A DNA stretch of 41,662 bases from assembly GCA_036379395.1 (NCBI GenBank), contig DASVGR010000136.1, positions 1-41,662 on the forward strand, in the 5' to 3' direction. Of the stretch, positions 16,489 through 25,267 are shown piece by piece. Numbering within the stretch: the stretch's first letter is position 1; every line of letters begins with the position of its first letter. The notes beneath the pieces were generated by a model. That model made no database searches. It was not told the origin of the DNA and worked only from the letters and a program-made list of their open reading frames with translations. This DNA comes from Oleiagrimonas sp036379395 (lineage in GTDB: Bacteria; Pseudomonadota; Gammaproteobacteria; Xanthomonadales; Rhodanobacteraceae). The position numbers were made by a program, and so were the translations under genes.

Positions 16489-17222
16489 TGCGGCAAATCG
16501 TGCTGGATACCGAAACCACCGGCCTCGAGGCCCACAAGGGTCATCGCATCATCGAAATCGGCGCGGTCGAGCTGGTGGAGCGCCGCCGCACCGGCAACGA
16601 TTACCACACTTACTTGAACCCCGATCGCGCCATCGACGAAGGCGCGCGCGAAGTGACCGGCATCCAGGACGAGTTCCTGCTCGACAAGCCGCACTTCGAA
16701 GACATCGTGCAGGCCTTCGTCGAGTACATCAAAGGCGCCGAAATCATCATCCACAACGCCGCGTTCGACGTCGGTTTTCTGGATGCCGAGCTGGCACGCG
16801 CCGGCGCGCAGTACGGCACCATCGCCGACCACGCCAGCGTGCTCGACACGCTGGCCATGGCGCGCGACAAGTTCCCCGGCCAGCGCAACAACCTGGACGC
16901 GCTGTGCAAGCGCCTTGGCGTGGACAATCGCCACCGCGAACTGCATGGCGGCTTGCTGGATGCGCAGTTGCTGGCAGACGTCTATCTGGCCATGACCACG
17001 GGCCAGTCGGCCCTGGATCTGGCCTTTGCCGCCCCTGAAGGCACCACCGCTGGCGGCATTGCCGCGCCGTCCTTCACGCGCCGTCCGCGCGTGCTGCGGG
17101 CCACGGCCGATGAAATCGCTGCGCACGAGGCGCGCCTGGACGCCATCGACAAGGCTGCCGGGGGTGCCGGCCTGTGGCGCAAGCTGGATGACGTGGCCGG
17201 CGTCAGCTCCGACGGCACCTGA
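16488..17222 (+). CDS. dnaQ: DNA polymerase III epsilon subunit (3'-5' proofreading exonuclease)
   Basis: The proofreading subunit of the replicative polymerase. The 244-residue protein has ExoI VLDTETTG (Asp7, Glu9), ExoII HNAAFDVGFLD (Asp94) and ExoIII HGGLLDAQLLAD (His153, Asp158), so the exonuclease should be active. The C-terminal 60 residues form the linker to polymerase alpha, less conserved as usual. It shares one nucleotide with the rnhA stop, and the pair rnhA-dnaQ is a common arrangement. Its last 20 nt overlap the 3' end of the convergent PP2C gene. Confidence 0.97.
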   Translation: MRQIVLDTETTGLEAHKGHRIIEIGAVELVERRRTGNDYHTYLNPDRAIDEGAREVTGIQDEFLLDKPHFEDIVQAFVEYIKGAEIIIHNAAFDVGFLDAELARAGAQYGTIADHASVLDTLAMARDKFPGQRNNLDALCKRLGVDNRHRELHGGLLDAQLLADVYLAMTTGQSALDLAFAAPEGTTAGGIAAPSFTRRPRVLRATADEIAAHEARLDAIDKAAGGAGLWRKLDDVAGVSSDGT

Positions 17223-17913
17223 TCACGATGGCGGTCGCATTGTCGCGGCCGCCGGCATCCAGTGCAGCCAGCAGCAGCTGGTCGACGATTTCCTGCGCGG
17301 CCAGATCGGCACGCGCCAGCAGTGCGGCCAGCGTCGCGGTCGGCACGTCTTCGCTCAGCCCGTCCGTGCAGACCAGGAACATGGCGCCGGGCAGCAGTCG
17401 GCCGCGCATGCTTGCAATGTTCAGATCCTGGCTGCGCGTGACGCCCAGCGTCTGGGTGAGGGCATTGGGGCATTCGGCGTGCTCGATGGTGTCGGCGTCG
17501 AGCACGCCCGAGGATGCCAGCTCCGGCCACGTTTGCCGGTCGCGCGACAAGGCGTGCAGGCGGTTTCCGTGCAAAAGATAAAGACAGCTGTCGCCTACCC
17601 AGGCGGCTTCGAAATGGTGGTCGGCGATCCGCAGCGCCGCCACCGTCGTGCCCATGGGGGATGCATCCCCGTTGTGTTGGCGCCGGGCATCGATGCCCAG
17701 GCTGGCCACGCGCAAGGCGGTGGTCAGCGACTGTCCGTGGCGCACTTCGGACGAAACCATGTCGCGCGCCAAGGCGGCAGCCAGATCACCGTGGGTATGG
17801 CCGCCCATGCCATCGGCCACCAGGAACAGGCCGGTCGAACCATCGGCGCAATACGTGTCTTCGTTGCATGGGCGCCGCAGTCCGACGTGCGTTCCGTGTC
17901 CGAACTCGATCAT
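17203..17913 (-). CDS. PP2C-family serine/threonine protein phosphatase
   Basis: A 236-residue Stp1/PrpC-like metal-dependent phosphatase that removes phosphate from Ser/Thr residues, opposing Hanks-type kinases. Motifs in order: RRPCNEDTYC, LVADGMGGH (metal-binding Asp), SPMGTTVAAL, AWVGDSCLYL, the ALTQTLGV segment, LVCTDGLSEDV and GGRDNATAIV. All canonical metal ligands appear to be present. I use the ATG at 17913; the TTG at 17940 is an alternative and neither has a strong ribosome site. No partner kinase or FHA protein is seen in the window. Its 3' end overlaps dnaQ by 20 bp in a convergent arrangement. Confidence 0.92.
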   Translation of the reverse strand: MIEFGHGTHVGLRRPCNEDTYCADGSTGLFLVADGMGGHTHGDLAAALARDMVSSEVRHGQSLTTALRVASLGIDARRQHNGDASPMGTTVAALRIADHHFEAAWVGDSCLYLLHGNRLHALSRDRQTWPELASSGVLDADTIEHAECPNALTQTLGVTRSQDLNIASMRGRLLPGAMFLVCTDGLSEDVPTATLAALLARADLAAQEIVDQLLLAALDAGGRDNATAIVIRCRRS

Positions 17914-18185
17914 GGGTAAAAAGCCAGAAAGATGTGCCAAGGATGCCGCAGCGCAGCAGGGAAGTCACTGTAAAACGCCAACGCCATTCACGGATGTGAC
18001 AGGGATGTGCGTGCTAGGAACCGCTCGCCGGTCAAGCCATGTGAAGACAGCGCCGGCCTCGAAAACAAGACGCATCGACGTTCAGGAGCCATTCTTCGTC
18101 AGCGCCGCAGCATTCGCCCCGTGCGCAGGATAGACGGCAATGGCGCCAGCTACGGTCGCGCATCTCAATGGCGGGAGTACACCCG

Positions 18186-18560
18186 ATGATCAAGCAGATA
18201 TGCGCCGCGGTTGCCGGTGGTTTGATAATGGTGGCAAGCGGTGCCGCATTGGCGCAGACACACAATGAGCATGCGCGGCACGACGGCCATTCCCAGCACA
18301 GTCATCAGCAGCAAGCCGTCAATCGCCGCCATCACGGCATGTACGAGCAGGGCCGGAAGCAGGGCTGGTACAAGAAGGGCGGTCATTTGCCGCGCACCTA
18401 CTGGAGCCGGCAGTACGCCGTGTCCGACTGGCGCACGCACCACTTGCGACAGCCGCCGCGCGGGTACCACTGGGTACACAGCGACAACGGCGACTACCTG
18501 CTGGTGGCAACCGCGACGGGCATCATCGCGAGCATCGTCACGGCCGCCTTGCAGCATTGA
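18186..18560 (+). CDS. RcnB-family periplasmic protein
   Basis: A 124-residue exported protein. Residues 1-24 form a signal peptide (cleavage expected after GAALA). Then comes a histidine-rich stretch (about residues 26-52) likely to bind metal, and the RcnB signature follows: LPRTYW, YAVSDWRTHHLRQPPRGYHW and GDYLLVATATGIIASIV at the C-terminus. RcnB of E. coli modulates nickel/cobalt export with RcnA, but no RcnA is nearby, so the metal role here is inference. A GGGAG ribosome site lies 10 nt before the ATG at 18186. The gene is followed at once by a strong terminator. Confidence 0.88.
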   Translation: MIKQICAAVAGGLIMVASGAALAQTHNEHARHDGHSQHSHQQQAVNRRHHGMYEQGRKQGWYKKGGHLPRTYWSRQYAVSDWRTHHLRQPPRGYHWVHSDNGDYLLVATATGIIASIVTAALQH

Positions 18561-18581
18561 TTTTCAGATCGTGACATCGAA

Positions 18582-18610
18582 AAAAAGCCCCTGCTGCGCA
18601 GGGGCTTTTT
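18582..18610. terminator. Bidirectional terminator shared by rcnB-like gene and tRNA-Ser
   Basis: Stem GCCCCTGC (18587-18594) with GCAGGGGC (18598-18605), loop TGC, extended by AAAAA and TTTTT to 13 bp. A U run follows on either strand. It stops the RcnB-like gene on the plus strand and the tRNA on the minus strand. Confidence 0.93.
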
Positions 18611-18614
18611 CGTT

Positions 18615-18705
18615 TGGCGGAGAAGGAGGGATTCGAACCCTCGTTACGGGAGACCCGTAAACCGGATTTCGAGTCCGGCGCATTCGACCACTCTGCCACC
18701 TCTCC
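18615..18705 (-). tRNA. tRNA-Ser (CGA)
   Basis: A class II tRNA with a long variable arm. The acceptor stem 5' side GGAGAGG pairs with CTTCTCC, allowing one G-U. The T arm contains GAGGG-TTCGAAT-CCCTC. The anticodon loop CTCGAAA carries anticodon CGA (plus-strand positions 18669-18671), reading codon UCG. The 3' CCA is encoded (18615-18617). It ends 5 nt before the shared terminator. Confidence 0.96.
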
Positions 18706-18774
18706 AGAAACTGCAGCGTCACGGCAACGGGCAGTTGCTGCCGGCGCCCTCTCGTCATGGGCGAGGGGGCGTGC

Positions 18775-18804
18775 ATGATACGGTCCAAGCCGCATGCAAG
18801 GCAA
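18775..18804 (-). promoter_or_regulatory. Probable promoter of tRNA-Ser
   Basis: On the minus strand, -35 TTGCCT (18799-18804) and -10 TATCAT (18775-18780) are 18 nt apart. The sequence after the -10 is very GC-rich, as in stringently controlled stable-RNA promoters. The 5' leader would be about 60 nt and can fold into a hairpin. Confidence 0.45.
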
Positions 18805-18805
18805 G

Positions 18806-19185
18806 CATCGACGACGACATTGTCGAATGCCTGTTGTTCCGGTTCCTTTGGGGGCCGCGTTGTCGAAGGGATGTGCACGTTTGATGCGTGGGTGCGGGGC
18901 GACCGGTTGGTGTCCAAGGTGACTCTCGGCTTGCTGTCCGGGCGGGTCGGCGGTCTTGCCCGTTGCGCTGTCCGGGGCGGGTGGTGGACAGCTTTGGTTT
19001 GCCTTCATGCGAAAGAAAACGATGGAATATTTGCCAAGTTGCAACCTTTGAATTCTTGCGATAGCCTCAGATCGAAGGTGTCGCGAGGTTTCTGTCGACG
19101 TTGGTTGCCGCACGCCGATTACTTGGGTGCATCGCCTGCACTGGCCGGTAATCGAACGGGCGGCGGCATGAACTGAGGGTGGATC
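18806..19185. other. Intergenic region upstream of the GH27 operon
   Basis: No convincing gene. The proximal part presumably carries the promoter of the GH27 operon, but I find no convincing -10/-35 pair; TTGCAA near 19040 with TAGCCT 17 nt later is a poor candidate. An 8-bp palindrome GTTGCAAC lies in the same AT-richer patch (about 19020-19065), the most likely control region. GAGGG just before 19186 is the GH27 ribosome site. Confidence 0.5.
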
Positions 19186-20856
19186 ATGAACAAGCAATTT
19201 GGCGCATTGGCGTTTTTCCTGGCGATTCCCCTGCTGGGCGCGGCTGTGTGGGCGGCTCCGGCCACGGCAGCGACGGACGTATCGCCGACACCACCCATGG
19301 GGTGGAACGACTGGGCGCACTATCAATGCGATTACACGGCGCAAACCGTCCTCGCCAACGCCAAGGCGCTGGTTGCCTCCGGCTTGGCCAAGCGCGGCTA
19401 TGACCGCGTGACGGTGGACGACTGCTGGATGGGGCGCAAGCGTGATGCGCAGGGCAACCTCACGGTCAATCCCAAACGCTTTCCGCAAGGCATCGGGCCG
19501 GTCATTGCGGCCATCCATCGCATGGGATTGAAGTTCGGCATCTACGAGGACGCGGGCAGCCTGACGTGCGGCGGTTATGCCGGCAGCGGCGCGGCCAAGC
19601 CGGGTGCGCCGGATCATTTTGACCGCGACATGCGCCAGTTCGCGCAGTGGGGTGTGGATTACGTCAAGCTGGATGGCTGCAACGTGCAGTCGGCGCATGG
19701 TGCGTCCATGGAGGCCACTTATCGCAAGGCCTACGCGGCGGCCAGCGCGGCCATCAAGGCGTCCGGCAAGGCGATGATTTTCGTCGAGTCGGCGCCGGCG
19801 TATTTCCAGGGCCAGCCGTCGTGGTATGACGTGCTGGGCTGGGTCGGCGCTTACGGCCAGTTGTGGCGCGAAGGTTCGGACATCGCCACGTTCAACAAGG
19901 CCCATCCGGACGCGCCGCGCTTTCGCTCGGTGATGTGGAACTACGTGTACAACCGGCCGCTGGGACGCTACCAGAAGCCCGGCAACTGGAACGATCCGGA
20001 CTTCATCATCGGTGGCGATCCAGGCATGAGCCTGGCCGAAACGCGCAGCCAGATGGCGCTGTGGGCGATGATGTCGGCACCGCTGGTGCTGAGCGTGGAT
20101 GTGCCGAAACTGTCGCCGGCCGCGATCAAGGTCATCGGCAACAAGGACGTGATCGCGGTCGATCAGGATCGTCTGGGACGCATGGCCACGTTGCTGCAAC
20201 GCGATGCATCGCGCGACGTGTTGCGCAAGAAGCTGGCCGATGGCGGCTATGCCGTCGCGGTGTTCAACCACAGCTACGCGCCCATCAAAGTGGATTTGTC
20301 GACGACCGCTCTGGGCTTTGCCGACACGCCGGCTTGCACGATGGACACGCGCAACCTGTGGACGCAACATGCCGGCCGGCATGCCAAGGCGTTGCAGGCA
20401 CAAGTGGTGCCGGGTGACACAGCCATCTGGCAAGTGACGCCGAGTGCGGCCTGCGGCACGGCCAGGCGCATGGGGGCGGTGGTGATGACGGTGTCGGGAT
20501 CGCGTGACATTGCCGGTCATGGCCGCTGCCTGAGCGATGCCGGCTATGTGCGGTCGTGCCGTGGCGACGAAACGGAGTCGTGGACGCTGGGTGCGAACGG
20601 CGCGTTGCAGGCGCAGGGCAAGTGCCTGGCGCTGGTCGACGGCGCGCCGAAGATGGCCGCGTGCGATGACAAGCCGGATCAGCATTGGGTTTATCACCAG
20701 GATGGCAGTCTGGTGAATGCGGCCGACCAGTTGTGCCTGAGCACGAACAAGCGTTTTGCCCACAGCGCGTGGATGCCGCTGCAAATGCGCGCCTGTGGCC
20801 ATCACGAAGCCACGCAAATCTGGTCGCTGCCGGACGGCCATGCCATGCTTCGGTAA
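19186..20856 (+). CDS. Secreted GH27 alpha-galactosidase with C-terminal ricin-type lectin domain
   Basis: A 556-residue secreted enzyme predicted to release terminal alpha-galactose. Residues 1-29 form a Sec signal peptide. The (beta/alpha)8 domain starts with TPPMGWNDWAHYQC, has the nucleophile Asp163 in YVKLDGC and the predicted acid/base Asp232 in LWREGSDI, and GNWNDPDFIIGG at 266-277. A beta-sandwich follows up to about residue 420. The C-terminal 120 residues form a ricin-type beta-trefoil (CBM13-like) with repeated cysteine-flanked QxW-like units. GAGGG precedes the ATG. It is the first gene of a four-gene forward operon. Alpha-N-acetylgalactosaminidase activity is an alternative within GH27. 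Confidence 0.93.
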   Translation: MNKQFGALAFFLAIPLLGAAVWAAPATAATDVSPTPPMGWNDWAHYQCDYTAQTVLANAKALVASGLAKRGYDRVTVDDCWMGRKRDAQGNLTVNPKRFPQGIGPVIAAIHRMGLKFGIYEDAGSLTCGGYAGSGAAKPGAPDHFDRDMRQFAQWGVDYVKLDGCNVQSAHGASMEATYRKAYAAASAAIKASGKAMIFVESAPAYFQGQPSWYDVLGWVGAYGQLWREGSDIATFNKAHPDAPRFRSVMWNYVYNRPLGRYQKPGNWNDPDFIIGGDPGMSLAETRSQMALWAMMSAPLVLSVDVPKLSPAAIKVIGNKDVIAVDQDRLGRMATLLQRDASRDVLRKKLADGGYAVAVFNHSYAPIKVDLSTTALGFADTPACTMDTRNLWTQHAGRHAKALQAQVVPGDTAIWQVTPSAACGTARRMGAVVMTVSGSRDIAGHGRCLSDAGYVRSCRGDETESWTLGANGALQAQGKCLALVDGAPKMAACDDKPDQHWVYHQDGSLVNAADQLCLSTNKRFAHSAWMPLQMRACGHHEATQIWSLPDGHAMLR

Positions 20857-20973
20857 GGTCTGGCCGGTTTGTCCGGACGGGCTTCGGTACCGGCGTGGCG
20901 TTGTGCATGATGTCGAGTTCCTCCGCCGGCGTTGCGAGCCGGCGCGGGGATGGCAAACCAGCGGGAGACGATG

Positions 20974-22488
20974 ATGAGTGATCCGCACGATGTTCCTGAC
21001 CGGGGCCGACGGCATTGCCTGCAGGCGGCGGCCTTGTTGCCTGCGGCGGCATTGGCGTTGCGGGCACTGCCGGCAGTGGCACGGTCGACGCAGGGGGCGG
21101 CCAATGCGCGTTTCGTCCTGCAACCCCACCGTCGCGGACGCACGCTCGGCGAACATCTGGCCAACTTGAGCTGCGAGACTTTGCAGGTGGTCGGCGGACG
21201 CTATTTTTCGCCCGACAACAAGGAGCTGGTGGCGTTGTACCGTCAGCTTGATCCGAACGGCATCCTGCGCATCGGCGGCAACACCAGCGACTACACCGTG
21301 TGGGAACCGTGGCGCGGCCGCGTGCCGGTGCAGCACAAGCCCGACGGCAGCGTGCAGAAGCCCTATGTGTTGCGGCAGGCTGACATCGACGCCTTGGCGG
21401 GCTTTTTGAAAGCCACGGGCTGGCGGCTGATCTTCGGCGTCAACCTCAAGATCGGCGTGCCCGGGATGGCGTTGGCGCTGGCCAGGGCGGTGCGCGAGGC
21501 TGTTGGCGATCAGCTTGTCGCGATCCAGATCGGCAACGAGGCCAACGATTATCCGCAGCGCGGCACGTATGCCGATTTCATCCATGCCTGGCTGCCGTAT
21601 GCCAAGGTCCTGCGCGCCGCCGGTTTGCCGCTGGGTGGGCCGGACACCGGCGCCAACACCGATTGGGTGATCGCCTACGCACGCCAGTTCGGCGCGCAAA
21701 ATGTGTTGCTCAGCCGGCATTATTACCGTGGCGGCGAGAAGCATGGTTCGATCCGCGACCTTCTGAGCGGCGCGCGCAGTTTTTACGGCCAGGTGGACGA
21801 AATCGTGCGCGTGGCCGACGCCTGGAACCTGCCGTTTTACCTGAGTGAAGCCAACTCGTACTGGGGCGGCGGCCGCGACGGCGTCAGCAGCACGTTTGCG
21901 TCCACGTTGTGGGGAGCGGATTTCACGCTGGCGTTGGCCAGCCGCGGCGTTGCCGGCGTGGCTTTTCATGGTGGTTCGCTGTCCGCCGTCGGCGCGTCGC
22001 TGACGGCGGTCGGTGGCGGCGTCGGCCAACGTTCCCGGGCGGTGGGTGACGTGGATGCGGCCAGCGCGCGGCGCATGGCGGTGTCGTCGTACTACTCGCC
22101 CATCGCCGGCGACGCGGCCACCGGTTTTGAGCCGCGCCCGCTCTATCACGGCCTGTTGCTGGCGCAGCGTTTTGCCGGTGCCACCACGGTGCCGGGACGG
22201 CTGTCGACGGGGGGCTCCAATCTTGTCGCCTACGCGGCCCGGCGCGGCAAGCGCTGGCAGGTGGCGTTGATCAACAAGGATTTGCAGCGTGACGCGCAGG
22301 TGCAACTGGATGGCCTGCCGGCACGCGCGCATGGCACCCTGGCGCGCCTCGTGGCGCCGTCGATTGCCAGTGCCGCGGGCGTTCGCCTGCAGCCGGCCGG
22401 AGCGCTCGCCGTCGATGCCAACGGCCGGATCGAGGCAACCGTGGCACATGCCAGCGCCGCGTACATCGAACTTGAAGCGGCAACGTGA
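20974..22488 (+). CDS. Tat-exported GH79 family glycoside hydrolase (beta-glucuronidase/heparanase-like)
   Basis: A 504-residue predicted exo-acting or endo-acting uronidase. The N-terminus RGRRHCLQAAALLPAAALAL looks like a twin-arginine signal. The core has SCETLQVVGGRYFSPDNKEL, then LRIGGNTSDYTVWE (residues 99-111), the acid/base Glu189 in QIGNEANDY and the nucleophile Glu292 in YLSEANSYW, followed by a C-terminal beta domain. The arrangement matches GH79; beta-glucuronidase is likelier than heparanase in bacteria, but activity is inference. I start at the ATG at 20974, 6 nt after GGGAG, and 117 nt downstream of GH27. The stop overlaps the next gene by 4 nt. Confidence 0.82.
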   Translation: MSDPHDVPDRGRRHCLQAAALLPAAALALRALPAVARSTQGAANARFVLQPHRRGRTLGEHLANLSCETLQVVGGRYFSPDNKELVALYRQLDPNGILRIGGNTSDYTVWEPWRGRVPVQHKPDGSVQKPYVLRQADIDALAGFLKATGWRLIFGVNLKIGVPGMALALARAVREAVGDQLVAIQIGNEANDYPQRGTYADFIHAWLPYAKVLRAAGLPLGGPDTGANTDWVIAYARQFGAQNVLLSRHYYRGGEKHGSIRDLLSGARSFYGQVDEIVRVADAWNLPFYLSEANSYWGGGRDGVSSTFASTLWGADFTLALASRGVAGVAFHGGSLSAVGASLTAVGGGVGQRSRAVGDVDAASARRMAVSSYYSPIAGDAATGFEPRPLYHGLLLAQRFAGATTVPGRLSTGGSNLVAYAARRGKRWQVALINKDLQRDAQVQLDGLPARAHGTLARLVAPSIASAAGVRLQPAGALAVDANGRIEATVAHASAAYIELEAAT

Positions 22489-23690
22489 CGGGAATCCGGC
22501 TGATGATGCCTGAGCTTTTTCCATCGGCGGAACGGCACTGCAAAAGTGCCCGATGGACACGCGGCGCGTGCCTGGCCATCGTCGGTCTGATGGCCAGCGT
22601 GAGCCTGGCCGTGGCCGCCACGCCGGCAACAACGGCCACGGTGGGCAAGGCCGTGCCGGTGTTCGTGGCTGGCCAGGGCGGTTACGCGATGTACCGCATT
22701 CCGGCCATCGTGCGCACGCCCGATGGCACCTTGCTGGCGTTTGCCGAAGGCCGGCCGAGCATCGCCGATTACGGTCACAACCAGATCGTGCTCAAGCGCA
22801 GCTCCGACGGTGGCAAGACCTGGTCGAAAGCGCGCGTGGCGGCCAGTTTCGGCAAGTTCCAGGCCAGCAATGCCGCGCCGGTGGTCGACACGCTCGATCC
22901 GCGTTTTCCCAAGGGCCGCGTGTTCCTGTTCTACGACACCGGCAACGCCAGCGAGGCGCAATTGCGCCAGGGGCACGGCCAGCGCAAGGTCTGGTATCGC
23001 ACGTCGATCGACGATGGGCGCAGATGGTCAGTGCCGGTCGACATCACGGCCGCGGTCAAGAAGCCCGACTGGCGCACTTACGCCAACACGCCGGGCCACG
23101 CGATGCAGTTCAAGCATGGCAAGTACAAGGGCCGCATCTTCGTTGCCGCCAACCATTCCAAGGGGCCGCCGCAACCGTATCTGCGCGATTACCACGCGCA
23201 CGGTTTTTTCACCGACGACCACGGACGCACGTTTGCGCTGGGCGCCACCTTGCCGCTGGCCAGCTCCAACGAATCGACCGCCGCCGAGCTGGCCGGCGAC
23301 CGGCTCATGATGAACAGCCGCAACCAGGCCGGGCATCATCGCATCGTGGCCATCAGTGACGACGGCGGCGCGCACTGGGCTGACATCTACATCGACCCGC
23401 AATTGCCCGATCCGATTTCCGAAGGCAGTCTGCTCAACGTCGGCTACCGCGACGGCAAGGCGGTGCTGGCGTTCTGCAACAACGACGATACGCAAAAGCG
23501 CACCCATCTCGTGGTGCACCTGAGCTTCGACGGCGGCACGCACTGGACGCGCAAGATCCACGTCTCGCCGCCCGGCGCGCAGACCGGCTATTGCGACATC
23601 GTCGCCATGGGCAAGCAGCGCATCGGCGTGCTGTACGAGCGCGACGGTTACAAGCAGATTGCCTTCAAGGTCATCCACTTCACGCCATGA
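22485..23690 (+). CDS. Exported sialidase-fold enzyme (GH33-like exo-alpha-sialidase)
   Basis: A 401-residue six-bladed propeller with a signal peptide ending near residue 45. YRIPAIV has the first carboxylate-binding Arg71; Asp95 in IADYGHNQ fits the acid/base; four Asp boxes occur at SSDGGKTW, SIDDGRRW, SDDGGAHW and SFDGGTHW. Glu263 or Glu268 (SSNESTAAEL), Arg279, Arg339 and nucleophile Tyr369 (GYCDIV) complete the expected catalytic set, so it looks active. The substrate may be sialic acid or a related nonulosonic acid or Kdo-like sugar. The start is GTG at 22485, overlapping the GH79 stop (GTGA); an ATG at 22503 is an alternative. Its own stop overlaps the sulfotransferase start. Confidence 0.88.
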   Translation: MTGIRLMMPELFPSAERHCKSARWTRGACLAIVGLMASVSLAVAATPATTATVGKAVPVFVAGQGGYAMYRIPAIVRTPDGTLLAFAEGRPSIADYGHNQIVLKRSSDGGKTWSKARVAASFGKFQASNAAPVVDTLDPRFPKGRVFLFYDTGNASEAQLRQGHGQRKVWYRTSIDDGRRWSVPVDITAAVKKPDWRTYANTPGHAMQFKHGKYKGRIFVAANHSKGPPQPYLRDYHAHGFFTDDHGRTFALGATLPLASSNESTAAELAGDRLMMNSRNQAGHHRIVAISDDGGAHWADIYIDPQLPDPISEGSLLNVGYRDGKAVLAFCNNDDTQKRTHLVVHLSFDGGTHWTRKIHVSPPGAQTGYCDIVAMGKQRIGVLYERDGYKQIAFKVIHFTP

Positions 23691-25255
23691 CACCTGCCGA
23701 ACAAGCCGCCGCAATCGCCGCCGCGCAGGCGGCATTGAAGGCCGGACAGGCCACGCGGGCCGCATCCTTGCTGGCGCCGGTGCTGGCCGGACAGCCGCAA
23801 AATACGCAAGCGTTGATGCTGATGGGCGCGGCGGCGCAGGCGCAGGGCGACCAGCAGACGGCGGCGGATTGCTTCGCCCGCGCGTTGCCGTCGCGACCCG
23901 CCGACGCCGCCTTGCACATCCGTCTGGGCATTGCGTTGCATGTGACCGGACGACGGGAACAGGCGGCGCAAGTGCTGCGCAAGGCGTGCGAGCTGGCGCC
24001 GCGTTCGGCGCTGGCCTGGTTCGATCTGGGCGAGGCGCTGAAGGGCGATGCGCAGCACATCGGTGAAGCGCGCGCGGCCTACGCGCGCGTGCTGGCTTTG
24101 GCTCCGCGGCACGTCGGCGCGCGTCTGGCCCTGGCGCGCATTGAAGCCGGGTTGGGCGACGTGGTCGCCGCCGAGCGCGGTTTTCGCGAAGTGTTGCGGC
24201 TTGACCCGTCCAACGCATGGGCCTGGTTCGGCCTGTCCGACCTCAACGTGTTGCACTTTTCGGCCGATGATGTGGCTGGCATGCAGCACGCGCGTGCGCG
24301 CCATGGCGTCGACACGCGGGAGTACAACCTGTTGGGTTTTGCGTTGGCCAAGGCGCTGGAAGACCAGGGCGATTACGCGCAGGCGTTTGCCGTGCTCAAG
24401 GTGGCCAACGCGCATTGGCGTCGGCACGTGGGCTGGGATGCGGCGCCCGAGCATGCGCGCATCAAGACCGTCGCCGTTGCCGCGCAAGACTTCACGCCGC
24501 CCGCGCCGCTGGACCCGTCGCTGGGCAGCGAAGTGATCTTCATTGCCAGCCTGCCGCGCTCGGGATCGACGCTGCTGGAACACATGCTGGCCTCGCATCC
24601 GCGCGTGGAAGGCGCCAACGAAATCGACGATCTGCGCCAGGTGCTGGCGGACGAATCGCGACGCCGCGGCGGCGGGCCGGTGCAATGGATGCAACAGGCC
24701 ACGGCGCAAGATTGGCAGCGCCTCGGCCGGCAGTATCTGCAACGCACCGTGCGCTGGCGCGGCGTGCACCCGGTGATGACCGACAAGAACCTCGATACCT
24801 GGCAGTGGGTGAACGTGGCGTTGGCCATGCTGCCGGGGGCGCATGTGGTCATCGTGCATCGCGATGCGCTGGAAACTTGCCTTGCGTGTTTTCGCCAACG
24901 CTTCGAGCAGCGCAGCGAATTCGCCTACGACCTGGATGATCTGGCCGGCCGCTATGCCGATTTCATGCAGCTTGCGCGGCTGTGGCGCGAGCTTTGTCCG
25001 CGGCGTGTGTTCGATTTGGCCTACGAGGACCTGGTGCGCGCGCCCGAGCCGGTGTTGCGTCGATTGCTGGCGTTTTGCGGCTTGCCGTTCGACGCTGCGT
25101 GTCTTGATTTTCAGCATGCCCGACGCAGCGTGATGAGCGGCCCCAGCGCCGCCCAGGTGCGCGCACCGCTCAACCCGAACACTGGCCGCGCAGCGCGTTA
25201 TGGCGCGTTGCTTGAGCCGTTGCGCAGGCGATTGCGCGAGTTGGGCGTGGCGTAG
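23687..25255 (+). CDS. TPR-containing sulfotransferase family protein
   Basis: A 522-residue cytoplasmic protein without a signal peptide. Residues 1-265 hold about six tetratricopeptide repeats, e.g. the units around ALMLMGAAAQAQGD and RLGIALHVTGRREQAAQVL. Residues 280-510 form a sulfotransferase domain with the 5'-phosphosulfate loop SLPRSGSTLLEHM at 288-300 and a 3'-phosphate site that would fall in the RDALETCLACF region. It would transfer sulfate from PAPS to an unknown acceptor, or be a non-catalytic relative. Such proteins are often found near TonB receptor loci. The ATG overlaps the sialidase stop (ATGA), so it is coupled to the glycosidases. It ends 12 nt before the convergent GH29 gene. 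Confidence 0.88.
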   Translation: MTPAEQAAAIAAAQAALKAGQATRAASLLAPVLAGQPQNTQALMLMGAAAQAQGDQQTAADCFARALPSRPADAALHIRLGIALHVTGRREQAAQVLRKACELAPRSALAWFDLGEALKGDAQHIGEARAAYARVLALAPRHVGARLALARIEAGLGDVVAAERGFREVLRLDPSNAWAWFGLSDLNVLHFSADDVAGMQHARARHGVDTREYNLLGFALAKALEDQGDYAQAFAVLKVANAHWRRHVGWDAAPEHARIKTVAVAAQDFTPPAPLDPSLGSEVIFIASLPRSGSTLLEHMLASHPRVEGANEIDDLRQVLADESRRRGGGPVQWMQQATAQDWQRLGRQYLQRTVRWRGVHPVMTDKNLDTWQWVNVALAMLPGAHVVIVHRDALETCLACFRQRFEQRSEFAYDLDDLAGRYADFMQLARLWRELCPRRVFDLAYEDLVRAPEPVLRRLLAFCGLPFDAACLDFQHARRSVMSGPSAAQVRAPLNPNTGRAARYGALLEPLRRRLRELGVA

Positions 25256-25267
25256 CCGGCGCCGCCA

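Noticed and set aside
18777..18783. ATACGGT shared between the tRNA upstream region and the TBDR promoter region
   Set aside because: A single 7-nt match is expected by chance, and it lies in the predicted tRNA promoter.
20924..20944. Hairpin (7-bp stem) between GH27 and GH79
   Set aside because: Short, no U tract and GC-rich surroundings; not convincing as a terminator, although an mRNA processing role cannot be excluded.
18538..22632. Open frame of 1364 codons on the minus strand
   Set aside because: It runs antisense to the GH27 and GH79 genes and across the tRNA; composition is Arg/His/Gln-rich with no domain, typical of a shadow frame in high-GC DNA.
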